Shown one piece after another: positions 25,897-36,494 of a stretch of 64,000 bases of DNA. This DNA is from Paenibacillus xylanexedens (lineage in GTDB: Bacteria > Bacillota > Bacilli > Paenibacillales > Paenibacillaceae): positions 682,001-746,000 of the forward strand of contig NZ_VEBF01000001.1 of the NCBI RefSeq assembly GCF_007676705.1. The letters run 5' to 3'. The notes under the pieces were generated by a model, which had not been told where the DNA came from, made no database searches, and worked only from the letters and a program-made list of their open reading frames with translations. The position numbers and the translations under genes were made by a program. Within the stretch, counting starts at the first letter, position 1. Each line of letters opens with the position of its first letter.

Positions 25897-26160
25897 TTAT
25901 GCGTTTTGTTTGGCCAATTTGACCATCAGGGTCGCAATCGTACGACGCTCATCAGCATCGCCGACATCCCATAATTCTTTCAATGCCCGGTTGGAATGGT
26001 TCGCCGGATCGACTTTCTCATCGAGGAAATCGCCGATTTCATACGCAAGTTTGTTGATGGTATCTTCACTCATTCCCATCTTCTCTGCTTGCAGTACGCG
26101 GTCACCCAAGAACTTCTTCCATGTGTCAAAACTGGAGAGCACTGTTTTTTCTGTTGACAT
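25897..26160 (-). CDS. ymfJ: DUF3243 protein (YmfJ)
   Basis: 87 residues, soluble, helical. Seen: WKKFLGDRVLQAEKMGMSEDTINKLAYEIGDFLDEKVDPANHSNRALKELWDVGD, the DUF3243 core. Function unknown. GGAGG precedes the ATG. Conserved order ymfI-ymfJ-ymfK. Confidence 0.92.
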   Translation of the reverse strand: MSTEKTVLSSFDTWKKFLGDRVLQAEKMGMSEDTINKLAYEIGDFLDEKVDPANHSNRALKELWDVGDADERRTIATLMVKLAKQNA

Positions 26161-26281
26161 GATAAATCCTCCTTAGCTGTCGCATGAGATTTAAAATCAA
26201 CCAGTTGTAATATGTGCTTTCGAGACATTTTATATACGAGCATTTAAAAATAATCCAGAGACGGCTGCTTTCCAGCAACCT

Positions 26282-27052
26282 TCACGTTAACCATCCACCA
26301 TTTGGACTAATAATCTGACCATTGATATAACCCGATTCAGGGAGCGCCAGAAAATAAACCAGTGATGAGATTTCATCAGGTTGGGCAAGTCTACCTGCCG
26401 GAATCTCATCTTCCAGCATTTTCAGTTCACTCTGATCGAGATGGTTCAACATGGATGTCTGAACTGCGCCAGGTGCCACAGCATTTACGGTTACTCCGGA
26501 TGGCGCAAGTTCTTTTGCGAGCGCCTTAGTGAATGCATTCACTCCGCCCTTGGTTGTGGAATACAGCACCTCACAAGAGGCGCCGGACAATCCCCAAATC
26601 GACGACACATTAATAATTCGGCCATACCTTTGGGAGATCATGTGAGGCATCATTTCTTGTGTACACATAAATGTACCTTTCAAATTGATTGCCATCACTT
26701 CATCCCAGATCTCCTCTGTAACATCAGACAACATTCCATAGTGCGAGATCCCTGCGTTGTTCACAAGGATATCTGGCATAAGATTGTGTGACTCCAGCTT
26801 CTCACGCATACGCTCAATCTGTTCACGGCTGCGAAGATCCGCAGACACGGTCATGATCTTGCCACTGCCCTGTTCCATGCATCGTCTGGCCGCTTCATTC
26901 GCTGCTTCATGCGATTTCATATAGTGTATAACGACATTCATTCCAACTCTGGCGAAACGTTCTGCGATAGCCGCTCCGATGCCACCGCTTGCTCCAGTAA
27001 CCAGTACAGTCATTTCCCCAATTGCCTTCAATTGTCCTGTTCCCCTCTCCAT
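26282..27052 (-). CDS. ymfI: SDR reductase YmfI (EF-P 5-aminopentanone reductase type)
   Basis: Up to 256 residues, a short-chain dehydrogenase. Seen: cofactor motif TGASGGIG (about 17-24), NNAGISHYG, active-site Ser and YxxxK in VLYSTTKGGVNAF, and PGAVQT. B. subtilis YmfI reduces the 5-aminopentanone group on elongation factor P. Family and position support that; a FabG-like role is the alternative. The start is uncertain: ATG at 27052 overlaps no clear ribosome site, a TTG at about 27031 follows GGGGAACAG, and ATG at 27013 opens directly on the Rossmann fold. Confidence 0.85.
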   Translation of the reverse strand: MERGTGQLKAIGEMTVLVTGASGGIGAAIAERFARVGMNVVIHYMKSHEAANEAARRCMEQGSGKIMTVSADLRSREQIERMREKLESHNLMPDILVNNAGISHYGMLSDVTEEIWDEVMAINLKGTFMCTQEMMPHMISQRYGRIINVSSIWGLSGASCEVLYSTTKGGVNAFTKALAKELAPSGVTVNAVAPGAVQTSMLNHLDQSELKMLEDEIPAGRLAQPDEISSLVYFLALPESGYINGQIISPNGGWLT

Positions 27053-27053
27053 A

Positions 27054-28334
27054 TCAAGGACTCACGACTAGCGATACAGCCAGTTGATCCCAGCGAATAT
27101 GCTCTCTCAGTCTGAGATTCACATCTTCCAGTGTAATCGATTCATAGAGCGGGAGCATATTGAAGAAATCACCGCCACGGAATTGCTGACGTGTAAATTC
27201 ATGTGCAATGTTCTCCGGAGAATTGAGCATGCGCAAATATCCGCCTATTTTCTTTTTGCGTGCACGTTCAAAGTCCGTGGATTCAAATCCTTTTTCCACA
27301 ATAGCATCCACTTCTTCACGAATACGTGCGAGTAGTTGATCCGGGTCTTTCGTATCACCACCGATAGCCGAGAAGGCATATTGTGGCGAACTGTTATACT
27401 CATGTCCAAAGCTATCGGAGATCAGGTCCTCGTCATAAAGCTTCTGAAATAACCGTGTGCTTGAACCGAACAGAAGATCCATCATTAACTGTGTTGTCGT
27501 ATCTCTTCGCAACAATTGTTCTCCGGTAAGTCCAACGTCCGTCTCTTTGAATCCAAACAGACATTTGGGCAGTGAAACAGCCAGTTTCGATTCCCGTCTG
27601 GCTTCTCCTACCTGCTCAGGCTCCTGTTCGAAGAAGCGATGAATACTTCCCTGTGGCTTATAATCCTTCTGTTTCTGGTTCGAACGAACCATATCAATGA
27701 CTTCCTGTGGATCTACACCACCCACCACGAACAAGAGCATATTACTCGGGTGATAGAAGGAGTTATAGCACTCATATAACATCTCTTTCGTAATCGTACG
27801 GATGGACTCCACCGTTCCTGCAATATCGATATGCACCGGATGTTTCTGATACATGGCTTCGATTAATCCAAAATAAACACGCCAATCCGGATTATCAGCA
27901 TACATGTCAATTTCCTGTCCGATAATGCCTTTTTCCTTTTCCACGTTTTGATCCGTGAAGTAAGGATTTTGCACAAAGTCGACTAATGTTTGTATATTTT
28001 CATTCACATGTTCAGTCGCTGAAAACAAATAAACCGTCTGATCAAAGCTCGTAAACGCGTTAGCTGAAGCACCATGAGATGCAAACGTGGCAAAAATATC
28101 GCCCGTTGGTTCTTCAAACATTTTATGCTCCAGGAAATGGGCAATCCCATCCGGGACCTTCACTTCTTCCTGCCCTTCAACCTGAAAATGATTATCCACT
28201 GACCCATACTTGGTTGCAAACGTAGCATACGTTTTCTGGAATCCAGGTTTAGGCAAAATATAGACATGCAGTCCGTTATCCATCACTTCGTAATATAGTG
28301 TTTCCTGCAGATGCTCATACCGAATGCTCTCCAC
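27054..28334 (-). CDS. ymfH: M16-family zinc peptidase YmfH
   Basis: 426 residues. Has the inverted zinc motif HFLEH in GIAHFLEHKMFE (about 66-70), with a downstream Glu in KEKGIIGQEIDMY, so it should be the catalytic half of a peptidase pair. Its partner ymfF lies three bases upstream and lacks the motif. GTG start eight bases after AGGAGG. Substrate unknown. Confidence 0.92.
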   Translation of the reverse strand: MESIRYEHLQETLYYEVMDNGLHVYILPKPGFQKTYATFATKYGSVDNHFQVEGQEEVKVPDGIAHFLEHKMFEEPTGDIFATFASHGASANAFTSFDQTVYLFSATEHVNENIQTLVDFVQNPYFTDQNVEKEKGIIGQEIDMYADNPDWRVYFGLIEAMYQKHPVHIDIAGTVESIRTITKEMLYECYNSFYHPSNMLLFVVGGVDPQEVIDMVRSNQKQKDYKPQGSIHRFFEQEPEQVGEARRESKLAVSLPKCLFGFKETDVGLTGEQLLRRDTTTQLMMDLLFGSSTRLFQKLYDEDLISDSFGHEYNSSPQYAFSAIGGDTKDPDQLLARIREEVDAIVEKGFESTDFERARKKKIGGYLRMLNSPENIAHEFTRQQFRGGDFFNMLPLYESITLEDVNLRLREHIRWDQLAVSLVVSP

Positions 28335-28337
28335 CGA

Positions 28338-29618
28338 TTATTCCTCCTTCTCGTCCCGCAAGAAATAAATCGTATCCAGACGGAATTGTTCTGCCGCCTC
28401 ACGAACATCTTCCTTGCTGATATGTTCTACTTGAGCCAACAGTTCTTCAGCCGTTCTCTCTTTGCCAGACAACTGCCGATTGAAGTCATAAGCGATCATC
28501 TCAAAGGCAGAATCCTGCATTTCCTTAAGCAGGTTACGAATCATCGCTTTGGTTTGGGACATTTCGAGATCACTGATCGTTCCACTTTTCATTTCTTCCA
28601 GCTGTTGCTTGATGATGGTTACGGCTTTTTCATAGTTGGGGATTTCAATCCCGGATTGAATTGTCGCAATGCCTTTATGTCCGTCATAGCGCGAAGACGC
28701 GTAATACGCCAGGCTTTCTTTTTCACGAACATTCACAAATAGCTTAGAATGCGGATATCCGCCGAGAATCCCGTTGTACATTAATGCCGCTGCATATTGA
28801 GGATCTCCATAGGTGATCGATGTGCGTAGTCCCATATTGAGTTTTCCCTGACTCACGTTAAGTCGCTCAACAACGGTTTCGACTTCCTTATCTCCTCGTA
28901 CTGCTGCCTGTGTCTTGTAATCGGAGGAAGACGTTCGATCTACATTGAAATGACGCTGAACGAGGTTCTCAACCTCCTCCAATGTCGTGTCACCCACCAC
29001 ATACAGATCCATACTCGCCTGTTGCAGCCACTCCTGATAAGATGCAGTCAGTGTGTCAGGTTCAATCCCAGGCAGATCCTTTCGCTGACCCAGTGGATGA
29101 AGACGGTATGGTTCGTTCTTGCACATTTCCTCGATACTGCGTTCAGCGGCATAGCGCATTTTATCATTCACGATGGACTCCAGTTTTTTACGAACCGTCT
29201 CTCGCTCTGCTTGTACATAAGACGTCCTGAAATGTCCATTCTCCTGTGCAGGTCGGGTAAGAACCTCTCCAAGGAAGGCAAATGAACGATCCAGTAGCTG
29301 TTCATCCCCTCCAACAAAGGAATCATTAATGGTATCCATTCGGAACTGAACAATCTGGTAATCCCCGCGTTTATAGACGTCAAAACCAAAACCTGCTCCA
29401 TACAGATGCTCCAGTTGCTCACGAAATTGCGTTGTTTCGGGATACGACTCCGTGCCGCGCCGCAAAACAAAAGGTGTCAGTGCTACTTTGGTTACCGTAT
29501 CTTCCCGCAAAGGAACTCCTGCATATAGCGATATTGCGAACGTTTTGAAACGTTTGGTCGGTAGCACATGTATACGAAACTCTCGCTTGCTGCCTCGTTC
29601 GAATCCTGATGTATTCAA
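28338..29618 (-). CDS. ymfF: M16-family inactive partner subunit YmfF
   Basis: 426 residues, pitrilysin fold but no HxxEH in the N-terminal domain. The matching segment reads LTPFVLRRGTESYP. It retains the C-terminal half (YVVGDTTLEEVENLV, REKESLAYYASSRYDGHKG). It probably pairs with YmfH, as non-catalytic M16 subunits do elsewhere. Start is TTG at 29618, nine bases after AAAGGGG. Confidence 0.88.
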   Translation of the reverse strand: MNTSGFERGSKREFRIHVLPTKRFKTFAISLYAGVPLREDTVTKVALTPFVLRRGTESYPETTQFREQLEHLYGAGFGFDVYKRGDYQIVQFRMDTINDSFVGGDEQLLDRSFAFLGEVLTRPAQENGHFRTSYVQAERETVRKKLESIVNDKMRYAAERSIEEMCKNEPYRLHPLGQRKDLPGIEPDTLTASYQEWLQQASMDLYVVGDTTLEEVENLVQRHFNVDRTSSSDYKTQAAVRGDKEVETVVERLNVSQGKLNMGLRTSITYGDPQYAAALMYNGILGGYPHSKLFVNVREKESLAYYASSRYDGHKGIATIQSGIEIPNYEKAVTIIKQQLEEMKSGTISDLEMSQTKAMIRNLLKEMQDSAFEMIAYDFNRQLSGKERTAEELLAQVEHISKEDVREAAEQFRLDTIYFLRDEKEE

Positions 29619-29705
29619 ATGTCAAAACCCCTTTACGGCGTCATTTATCGTGCACTCATGTTCAAGCTTAAACGTAACAACCATTTTAACCCAATCAAAA
29701 GGCAA

Positions 29706-29738
29706 GAAGCAACCGAAGTCAAGCCTTCTGGTTGCTTC
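29706..29738 (-). terminator. Hairpin after sleB
   Basis: Minus strand GAAGCAACC / GGTTGCTTC with inner GAAG/CTTC, then TTGCCTTTTG. Weak T tract. Confidence 0.6.
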
Positions 29739-29746
29739 CAACATCA

Positions 29747-30580
29747 TCACATACAAAAAATATGCTGCCCGATTGTTTTCACCTGTGGACGGGTCCAAAT
29801 CCATTTGGATGTTGCTGTCTTCGGATTAAAATAATAGAGGCATCCACCGGATGGATCCCAACCATTCAATGCCTGTTCAACTGCCTTTTTGGCTTGTGCG
29901 TTCGGTTCCAGATATATCTGTCCGTCTGCTACAGCCGTAAATGCACCTGGCTGAAAGATTACGCCAGAAGGCGTACTTGGAAAACTTGGTGATTTTACGC
30001 GATTCAGAATTACTGCTGCTACTGCAACTTGACCTTCAAACGGTTCCCCCCGGGCCTCGCCATATACTGCGTTAGCCATAATTTTGAGTTCATTCTCCGA
30101 GAGACCGAGTGCATTGGCAGACCCCATATTATCTTGCTCTTTGTCTGCTGTGTTGTTGTTGCCGCCTCCCCCACCCCCACCTGCGGAATCCTTGTGCAAT
30201 GGTGGTTCTGTTGGCGACCATTTGGTTGAAGCGTTATACAGCTTTAGCTTGGTTTCAGCACCAACCACACCGTCTGCTTTCATCCCAAACTCGGATTGAA
30301 ACCATTTGACGGATTTCAACGTGCTGCTGCCAAAATTACTGTCGATTTTACCATTGTAAAATCCCAGGTACTTCAGACGACCCTGAAGCTCATATACATC
30401 CTGACCGTAACTACCATATTTCACTGTATTGCTGCTAAACGTAGGCAAGGCCTTTTCTTCTACCTGCGGTGTACGCTCGGCGGAACTTTCAGTTGCTGCA
30501 TTCCCAGGAAGCAAATAACGAATTCCCAATGCGGATATCAGCAAAATAGCAGTGAAAAGCCAAAGATTCATTTTTCGCAT
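29747..30580 (-). CDS. sleB: Spore cortex-lytic enzyme SleB
   Basis: 277 residues. Lytic transglycosylase that degrades spore cortex during germination. Seen: N-terminal membrane/signal helix (about 4-24), a peptidoglycan-binding domain (about 55-115, DVYELQGRLKYLGFYNGKIDSNFG), a poly-glycine/asparagine linker (about 133-145) and a hydrolase_2 domain (about 160-277) with ANAVYGEARGEPFEGQVAVAAVILNRV, whose Glu is catalytic in the family. ypeB, the usual partner, is not adjacent. A sigma-G promoter is visible upstream. Confidence 0.93.
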   Translation of the reverse strand: MRKMNLWLFTAILLISALGIRYLLPGNAATESSAERTPQVEEKALPTFSSNTVKYGSYGQDVYELQGRLKYLGFYNGKIDSNFGSSTLKSVKWFQSEFGMKADGVVGAETKLKLYNASTKWSPTEPPLHKDSAGGGGGGGNNNTADKEQDNMGSANALGLSENELKIMANAVYGEARGEPFEGQVAVAAVILNRVKSPSFPSTPSGVIFQPGAFTAVADGQIYLEPNAQAKKAVEQALNGWDPSGGCLYYFNPKTATSKWIWTRPQVKTIGQHIFCM

Positions 30581-30628
30581 CGATTGTGCTCTACCTTTCT
30601 CTTGTGGGATTAACAGAATCGCTAAGGT

Positions 30629-30658
30629 TATTATGACAAGCCTGCTTGCTTCCTATGC
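30629..30658 (-). promoter_or_regulatory. Sigma-G promoter of sleB
   Basis: Minus strand GCATA (30654-30658), 18 bases, CATAATA (30629-30635), a full match to GHATR-N17/18-CATWHTA. sleB is a forespore gene in B. subtilis. Confidence 0.85.
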
Positions 30659-30713
30659 ACCAAAACATCCGATCTTTGGAGTAGATGGCAAAACTTCAGT
30701 TCGATGGGCAAGC

Positions 30714-30744
30714 AAAAAGCCCTCAACCAATAAGGTTGAGGGCT
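30714..30744 (-). terminator. Terminator of spoIIIE
   Basis: Minus strand AGCCCTCAACC-TTATT-GGTTGAGGGCT then TTTT. Confidence 0.93.
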
Positions 30745-30770
30745 AAACGATCCATTGTATCTAGACCAAA

Positions 30771-33509
30771 CTACGAGCTTATTTTATTTTGTTGATACTG
30801 TTCAAGTGACACCAGCACTTCCCGTGGTTTACTACCCTCGTAAGGACCAATTACACCCCGGGCTTCCATGGAGTCAATTAATCGTGCTGCACGGGTATAA
30901 CCCACCCGCATACGGCGTTGTAGCAGGGATACTGAAGCTTGTTTCGCCTCCAATATAATCTGTACAGCCTGCTCATATAACTCATCCTGTACTTCGTCTG
31001 CTGCCTGCACGGAGTCATCCACCTCAGGTACAATGGACTCATCATACTGCGCTTCACCTTGACCACGTACATAATTAACAATATTCTCGACTTCTTCATC
31101 GCTCATGAAGGCACCCTGTACACGCACCGGTTTTGATGCACCCATTGGCATGAACAACATGTCTCCACGGCCCAACAACTTCTCAGCCCCACCCATATCC
31201 AGAATCGTCCGGGAATCCACTTGAGAGGATACCCCGAAGGCAATTCGGGATGGAATGTTGGCCTTGATTACCCCGGTAATAACGTCAACGGAAGGACGTT
31301 GCGTCGCAATAATTAGATGAATCCCGGCTGCACGAGCCATCTGGGCCAGTCGCGCAATCGCATCTTCCACATCTCCGGCTGCAACCATCATGAGATCTGC
31401 AAGCTCATCCACGATGACAACGATATAAGGAAGCACCGCTGCAGGATTATCTTTCATCAGATTATTATAACCTTCAACATTCCGTGTGCCTGATTTGGAG
31501 AACAGTTCATATCTCTTCTCCATCTCGACGACGATCTTTTTGAGAGCAAGTGACGCTCGTTTAGGATCTGTTACTACCGGTGCCATCAGATGGGGAATTC
31601 CGTTATATACGTTTAACTCAACCATCTTGGGATCGACCATCAGAAACTTCACTTCATCTGGCTTCGCTTTGTACAATATACTGGTAATAATTCCGTTAAT
31701 ACATACCGACTTACCGGAACCTGTAGCACCCGCAACCAGCAAATGGGGCATACGAGCCAAATTACCAATGATCGTCTGTCCGGAGATATCACGGCCGAAT
31801 GCAATAGTGACTTTGGATTCGGCATCCTGGAACGTTGCCGTCTCCATCACTTCACGCATCGTTACAACTGATACCTCGCCATTAGGGACTTCAATACCAA
31901 TAGCTGACTTTCCGGGAATCGGTGCTTCCATCCGGATATCCTTTGCCGCCAGGGCCAGCGCAATATCATCAGTCAGACTGACAATCCTGCTGACCTTCAC
32001 ACCGATATCGGGTTGAATTTCGTACCTTGTTACCGCAGGGCCCCGAACCACTTCAAGCACTTTGGCGCGAACACCAAAGCTCTCCAGTGTGGCTTCCAGC
32101 TTGCGTGCTGTCTGCATATAATCCTTCTGGTCACCCGCCTTGCCTCCGTTGTTCGGCTTGGCAAGTAGACGGAATGAAGGCAGCTTGTAGGGCTTCGGTG
32201 GTGGAGGCGGTGGTTTGATTGGTTGTGCGTCCTGCCCCTCAGGAACTGGACTATCTGTCCCAAGCGTTGCATCGCTTGGGACTTTTTCTCCACTCTGAAT
32301 GTCATCCATAGCATTCGGCACGCCCGTTCCCGCATCGGATGCAGACCACTCCGTCTCTACCAGTTCATCCGTTATTTTAATAGCACGCTCGCCCTCTTGA
32401 GCTGAGTTGGAATCAGTGAGATCATCCGGGAAAGGATATGCATCGTCCAGATCATCTTCGATGCTTGCATCTTCCGCTCTGACATGCTCGAAGAAGTCTC
32501 GAATGATCGGTGCAGAATTAGGTTTAGCTTGTACAGCAACAGGTGGCGAGGCAATGTGGTTCGCTACGTCTCCTGTTTCTTCTTGCCATGCTTCCGAATC
32601 ATGATTCTGAACGGCCCGGTAAACAATCTGTTCCGCTTCCGCTGAATCCACCTGATTCAGTTCACGTTCTGACTTCGCACGTTCGCGATCAGCTCCCCAT
32701 TTTCCAAACAGTTGGAAGAATATTGGCGCTTTTCGTTTTGGCAGATGCTGTTCCTCTAATTCATCCTCATATTCGTCTTCATCATCTTCAACAGGAACAG
32801 GTACCACTTTACGAGCATTCCCTTTCTTCCTGCCATCAACGGCTGAAGCAGAACGTGCAGTTGGCCTGGACTCCAGCTTCTTGTACATGGTACTCCCCGC
32901 ATCCCATATCTTGGTTCTGAATATTCGAATCAGATCCACATATGAAAGACTCGTAATCAGCATAAAGCTGATCACAAACATGACGATCATGATGAGTCTT
33001 GCCCCAAGGCTGCCGAATAGCCACAAGAACAGAGCAAATTGCCCCGCTCCAATATAACCACCGCTGATATCCTTGTTAAGCATAGAGTCCCTCTCACCTG
33101 GCGCAGCAGGGGTTAGCAACTCGGTTTGCATATCATTATGTACCTGTGTAATAACAGCACCAGGCTCAAGCGCACCAACCGGAATGAGCTTCTGGTGCAT
33201 CGCAGAGACGGTGCTCATCAAGGTTAAGGCAAAAACCAGCAGTACCAGTCCTGTCTTGCGTGTGGTCCAACCACTAGGCCATTTCCGATGAATCATCACC
33301 ATGAGGCCATAATATATACCGACAAGTGGAATCGCAAAATAAAACTTACCAAGCATCAGTCCGAACATCTTGGAAAGCGAACGTCCAACGGTGGCTTCAC
33401 CCGATAATGCAATCACAGCAAGGGTTATAAGCACAATCCCGTATATCTCATATTTTAAAACGCCACTAAAACCAGCGCCCTTTTTTTTCCTCTTTTTTCT
33501 TCTGGCCAA
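30771..33509 (-). CDS. spoIIIE: DNA translocase FtsK/SpoIIIE
   Basis: 912 residues. Pumps DNA through the division septum, including into the forespore. Seen: basic N terminus, four membrane helices (about 20-175), an acidic linker, Walker [13 protein letters not shown] (about 595), Walker [14 protein letters not shown] (about 700), and a C-terminal gamma winged helix (about 845-910, [32 protein letters not shown]). The N-terminal membrane domain argues for SpoIIIE over soluble SftA. TTG start eight bases after GGGGGTG. Confidence 0.95.
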   Translation of the reverse strand: MARRKKRKKKGAGFSGVLKYEIYGIVLITLAVIALSGEATVGRSLSKMFGLMLGKFYFAIPLVGIYYGLMVMIHRKWPSGWTTRKTGLVLLVFALTLMSTVSAMHQKLIPVGALEPGAVITQVHNDMQTELLTPAAPGERDSMLNKDISGGYIGAGQFALFLWLFGSLGARLIMIVMFVISFMLITSLSYVDLIRIFRTKIWDAGSTMYKKLESRPTARSASAVDGRKKGNARKVVPVPVEDDEDEYEDELEEQHLPKRKAPIFFQLFGKWGADRERAKSERELNQVDSAEAEQIVYRAVQNHDSEAWQEETGDVANHIASPPVAVQAKPNSAPIIRDFFEHVRAEDASIEDDLDDAYPFPDDLTDSNSAQEGERAIKITDELVETEWSASDAGTGVPNAMDDIQSGEKVPSDATLGTDSPVPEGQDAQPIKPPPPPPKPYKLPSFRLLAKPNNGGKAGDQKDYMQTARKLEATLESFGVRAKVLEVVRGPAVTRYEIQPDIGVKVSRIVSLTDDIALALAAKDIRMEAPIPGKSAIGIEVPNGEVSVVTMREVMETATFQDAESKVTIAFGRDISGQTIIGNLARMPHLLVAGATGSGKSVCINGIITSILYKAKPDEVKFLMVDPKMVELNVYNGIPHLMAPVVTDPKRASLALKKIVVEMEKRYELFSKSGTRNVEGYNNLMKDNPAAVLPYIVVIVDELADLMMVAAGDVEDAIARLAQMARAAGIHLIIATQRPSVDVITGVIKANIPSRIAFGVSSQVDSRTILDMGGAEKLLGRGDMLFMPMGASKPVRVQGAFMSDEEVENIVNYVRGQGEAQYDESIVPEVDDSVQAADEVQDELYEQAVQIILEAKQASVSLLQRRMRVGYTRAARLIDSMEARGVIGPYEGSKPREVLVSLEQYQQNKISS

Positions 33510-33532
33510 AATCAGGTCACCCCCAGAAGAAT

Positions 33533-33561
33533 ATTATACCATACAAATATAATCCGTACAT
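33533..33561 (-). promoter_or_regulatory. Extended -10 promoter of spoIIIE
   Basis: Minus strand TGGTATAAT (33533-33541) is an extended -10; a weak -35 ATGTAC (33556-33561) lies 17 bases upstream. Confidence 0.6.
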
Positions 33562-33599
33562 ATGTTCTTTTTCTGCTCAATTTGTCTGAATTCGTCGTG

Positions 33600-33830
33600 T
33601 TATGCTGACCCCGAGTTACCGGAAAGCGGGATGGTTGAACCCGGCATATTGGCAGGATTGAGATAGGCTTCAAGTGGACAATCCAGCAATCGTACAATAA
33701 CAGCTTCATTATCATTCACTGGTCTCACCTGCATTAATAATCCATTCATCTTGATCTCTCTCGTATCTTCAGTCTCTTTCCACATGCCTGACCATAGTTG
33801 TTCAGGGGGCATCACGGTGTATAGTGTCAT
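33600..33830 (-). CDS. ylzJ: YlzJ-like protein
   Basis: 76 residues. Opens [15 protein letters not shown] and contains [20 protein letters not shown], typical of the YlzJ family. Function unknown. GGGAGG precedes the ATG, which overlaps the tepA stop by four bases, so the two are translationally coupled. Order tepA-ylzJ-spoIIIE matches B. subtilis. Confidence 0.88.
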   Translation of the reverse strand: MTLYTVMPPEQLWSGMWKETEDTREIKMNGLLMQVRPVNDNEAVIVRLLDCPLEAYLNPANMPGSTIPLSGNSGSA

Positions 33831-34600
33831 TGGGTATAACCTCCCGCTTGCAGGGTCTGTCTGTTGTCGCCTATGAGCTGATTTAACTGCGCAATGGCCT
33901 GACCAATGCCGCCAACTGCATCCATTAGTCCATATTTCACTGCATCTGCGCTTCCTACAGCTGTACCAATATCCCGGTTCAACTCACCGGTCTTAAACAT
34001 CAGTTCCTTGAACATCTCTTCAGATATATTTGAATGTGAAGTGACGAAACGAACAACCCGTTCCTGCATTTTCTCCATGTACTCAAATGTCTGAGGTACA
34101 CCAATGACAAGACCGTTCATACGAATGGGATGGATCGTCATCGTGGCACTTCCAGCAATGAGAGAATACGTCGAAGCTACAGCGATCGGAACTCCAATGC
34201 TATGCCCGCCTCCAATGACCACAGTAACCGTAGGTTTGCTCAGAGAAGCAATCATCTCTGCAATAGCCAGACCCGCCTCTACATCTCCGCCTACTGTGTT
34301 CAGAATGATCAGAATACCTTCAATACGCTGATTCTGCTCTGCAGCGACAAGCTGTGGAATAATATGCTCGTACTTTGTTGTTTTATTTTGTGGTGGCAAA
34401 ATTAAATGCCCTTCCACCTGTCCAATAATGGTCATACAGAAGATGTTCGATTCGCCTGCTGGCGACTGTGTCTGCCCAAATTGCTGAATAGCCTCCGTCA
34501 CGGGAGAGATGTCCTTCTCCTCCCTGATCGGCATTTCCGGTGCTTCAACCTCCGGCTGATTGGATTTTGACGCCTGCTTGTCATTCATACGTTCATTCAT
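33827..34600 (-). CDS. tepA: ClpP-like serine protease TepA
   Basis: 257 residues, crotonase/ClpP fold, reported to act in protein translocation or signal-peptide and spore-protein turnover. Seen: [23 protein letters not shown], then [14 protein letters not shown], with the nucleophile-position Ser in GGHSIG, and [12 protein letters not shown] carrying the His. The ATG at 34600 follows GGGG by nine bases and is preferred to one at 34627. Acidic, unstructured N terminus. Confidence 0.9.
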   Translation of the reverse strand: MNERMNDKQASKSNQPEVEAPEMPIREEKDISPVTEAIQQFGQTQSPAGESNIFCMTIIGQVEGHLILPPQNKTTKYEHIIPQLVAAEQNQRIEGILIILNTVGGDVEAGLAIAEMIASLSKPTVTVVIGGGHSIGVPIAVASTYSLIAGSATMTIHPIRMNGLVIGVPQTFEYMEKMQERVVRFVTSHSNISEEMFKELMFKTGELNRDIGTAVGSADAVKYGLMDAVGGIGQAIAQLNQLIGDNRQTLQAGGYTQ

Positions 34601-34720
34601 TTCATTAATCCCCTTCTCCAGAAACATTTAATGTATTTCCTTAGTATGGGGAATTTTCCAACCGCCTTATACCCGCAACATCAAATTGCTTCACATTGTG
34701 GCGATCTCCTTGAAAAACGC

Positions 34721-34775
34721 AAAAAAAGCCCCTTCTCTACGAGGAACCGTCCAATATTACTCGTAGAGAAGGGGC
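34721..34775 (-). terminator. Terminator of rnjB
   Basis: Sixteen-base perfect stem GCCCCTTCTCTACGAG / CTCGTAGAGAAGGGGC with a 16-base loop, then seven T on the minus strand. Confidence 0.95.
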
Positions 34776-34814
34776 GACTGTGTGCCTGAATATATGTTTT
34801 TTGTTTAGCCTATT

Positions 34815-36494
34815 TTAAACTTCCATGATGATTGGCAAAATCATCGGTCTGCGACGAGTTTGCTCATACAGGAAGCGTCCCAGTGCATCTTTGACATTCG
34901 TTTTGAGTGAAGCCCACTCGTTAACGTTCTCACTCATCAACTTCTGCAATGTGCTGCTTACGATCCGGTTAGCCTCATCCAGTAGGCCTTCCGATTCGCG
35001 TACATACACAAATCCGCGGGAGATGATGTCAGGACCGGAAACAATTTTTCCATCCTGTTTGCTCAGTGTTACTACGACAACAAGGATACCATCTTGTGAC
35101 AACAATTTGCGATCACGAAGTACAATGTTACCTACGTCACCTACACCCAAGCCGTCAATCAACACGTTACCTGCAGTAACTTTACCTGCTCTACGTGCTG
35201 CTCCACCTTGAATTTCAATCACTTCACCAATATCCGTGATGAAAATGTTTTCCGGCTCAACACCTACAGATTCAGCAAGAACTGCGTGACGGCGCTGCAT
35301 ACGGAATTCACCGTGAATTGGCAAGAAGAATTTCGGCTTCATCAGGTTAAGCATCAGTTTCAGCTCTTCCTGGCTACCGTGACCAGATACGTGAACGCCA
35401 CTGTTAGCACCGCTGTAATGCACGTTAGCACCCAGACGGAACAGTTCATCAATCGTACGGCCTACATATTTTTCATTACCTGGAACTGGTGTTGCTGCGA
35501 TAATTACGGTGTCGCCTGGCAGGATGTCCACTTTACGGTGCGTGGAACGAGCCATGCGTGTCAATGCTGACATTGGCTCGCCTTGGCTTCCTGTGCAAAG
35601 AATCACGACACGATCAGCAGCCATCTTGCCTACTTCTTCAGGTTCAATGATCATGCCATCCGGAATCTCAAGGTAACCGAGTTCCGAAGCAATACCGACC
35701 ACATTGACCATGCTGCGTCCGATAACTGCAACTTTACGTCCAGTTACTTCTGCTGCGTTAATCACCTGTTGGATACGGTGTACGTTGGAAGCAAATGTCG
35801 CTACAACAACGCGTTGGCTTGCTTTACGGAAAATATCTTCCAGAACGATACCCACATTTTTCTCCGATGGTGTGAATCCAGGTTTCTCAGCGTTCGTACT
35901 ATCGGACAAAAGCGCAAGCACGCCATTGGTTCCGATCTGCGCCATACGCTGAAGATCTGCATATTGACCATTGACTGGAGTGTGGTCAAATTTGAAGTCA
36001 CCTGTATGAACTACTGCACCTTCCGGTGTTTCGACACATACACCAACGGAATCCGGAATACTATGGTTAGTAGCGAAGAACGATGCTTTCAGAACAGATC
36101 CAAGTTGGATCTCGGAATCAGCATCAATCAGAATACGTTTTGTTTCACCCAGCAAGTTCGCTTCTTTCAACTTGTTTTCTACAAGTCCAAGCGTAAGTCT
36201 TGTTCCGTATACAGGAACATTCAGATGTTTGAGAACATATGGCAGACCACCAATGTGATCCTCATGTCCGTGAGTAAGGATAATTCCTCTTACTTTATCA
36301 CGGTTCTCAGTTAGGTAAGAAATGTCAGGAATGACAATATCAATACCAAGCATATCTTCTTCAGGGAATTTAAGACCAGCATCTACGACTACAATGTCGT
36401 TAGCGTATTGGATGACGTACATGTTTTTACCAATCTCGCCTACGCCGCCCAAAGCAAAAATCATCAGTTTATCGTTATTATTTTTCTTAGACAA
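34815..36494 (-). CDS. rnjB: Ribonuclease J
   Basis: 559 residues, beta-CASP metallo-beta-lactamase RNase with 5'-3' exo- and endonuclease activity. Seen: LTHGHEDHIGGLPY (metal motif, about 75), VHTGDFKFD (about 165), SGHGSQEELKLMLNLMKPKFFLPIHGEFRM, and a C-terminal domain. Called RnjB rather than RnjA by position between dapA and tepA, as in B. subtilis; sequence alone would allow either. TTG start, AGGAGG eleven bases upstream. Confidence 0.9.
   Translation of the reverse strand: MSKKNNNDKLMIFALGGVGEIGKNMYVIQYANDIVVVDAGLKFPEEDMLGIDIVIPDISYLTENRDKVRGIILTHGHEDHIGGLPYVLKHLNVPVYGTRLTLGLVENKLKEANLLGETKRILIDADSEIQLGSVLKASFFATNHSIPDSVGVCVETPEGAVVHTGDFKFDHTPVNGQYADLQRMAQIGTNGVLALLSDSTNAEKPGFTPSEKNVGIVLEDIFRKASQRVVVATFASNVHRIQQVINAAEVTGRKVAVIGRSMVNVVGIASELGYLEIPDGMIIEPEEVGKMAADRVVILCTGSQGEPMSALTRMARSTHRKVDILPGDTVIIAATPVPGNEKYVGRTIDELFRLGANVHYSGANSGVHVSGHGSQEELKLMLNLMKPKFFLPIHGEFRMQRRHAVLAESVGVEPENIFITDIGEVIEIQGGAARRAGKVTAGNVLIDGLGVGDVGNIVLRDRKLLSQDGILVVVVTLSKQDGKIVSGPDIISRGFVYVRESEGLLDEANRIVSSTLQKLMSENVNEWASLKTNVKDALGRFLYEQTRRRPMILPIIMEV

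Noticed and set aside
35583..36314. 243-codon plus-strand frame opposite rnjB
   Set aside because: Antisense shadow of a conserved gene; composition rich in His, Cys and Asn as expected from reverse-frame reading.
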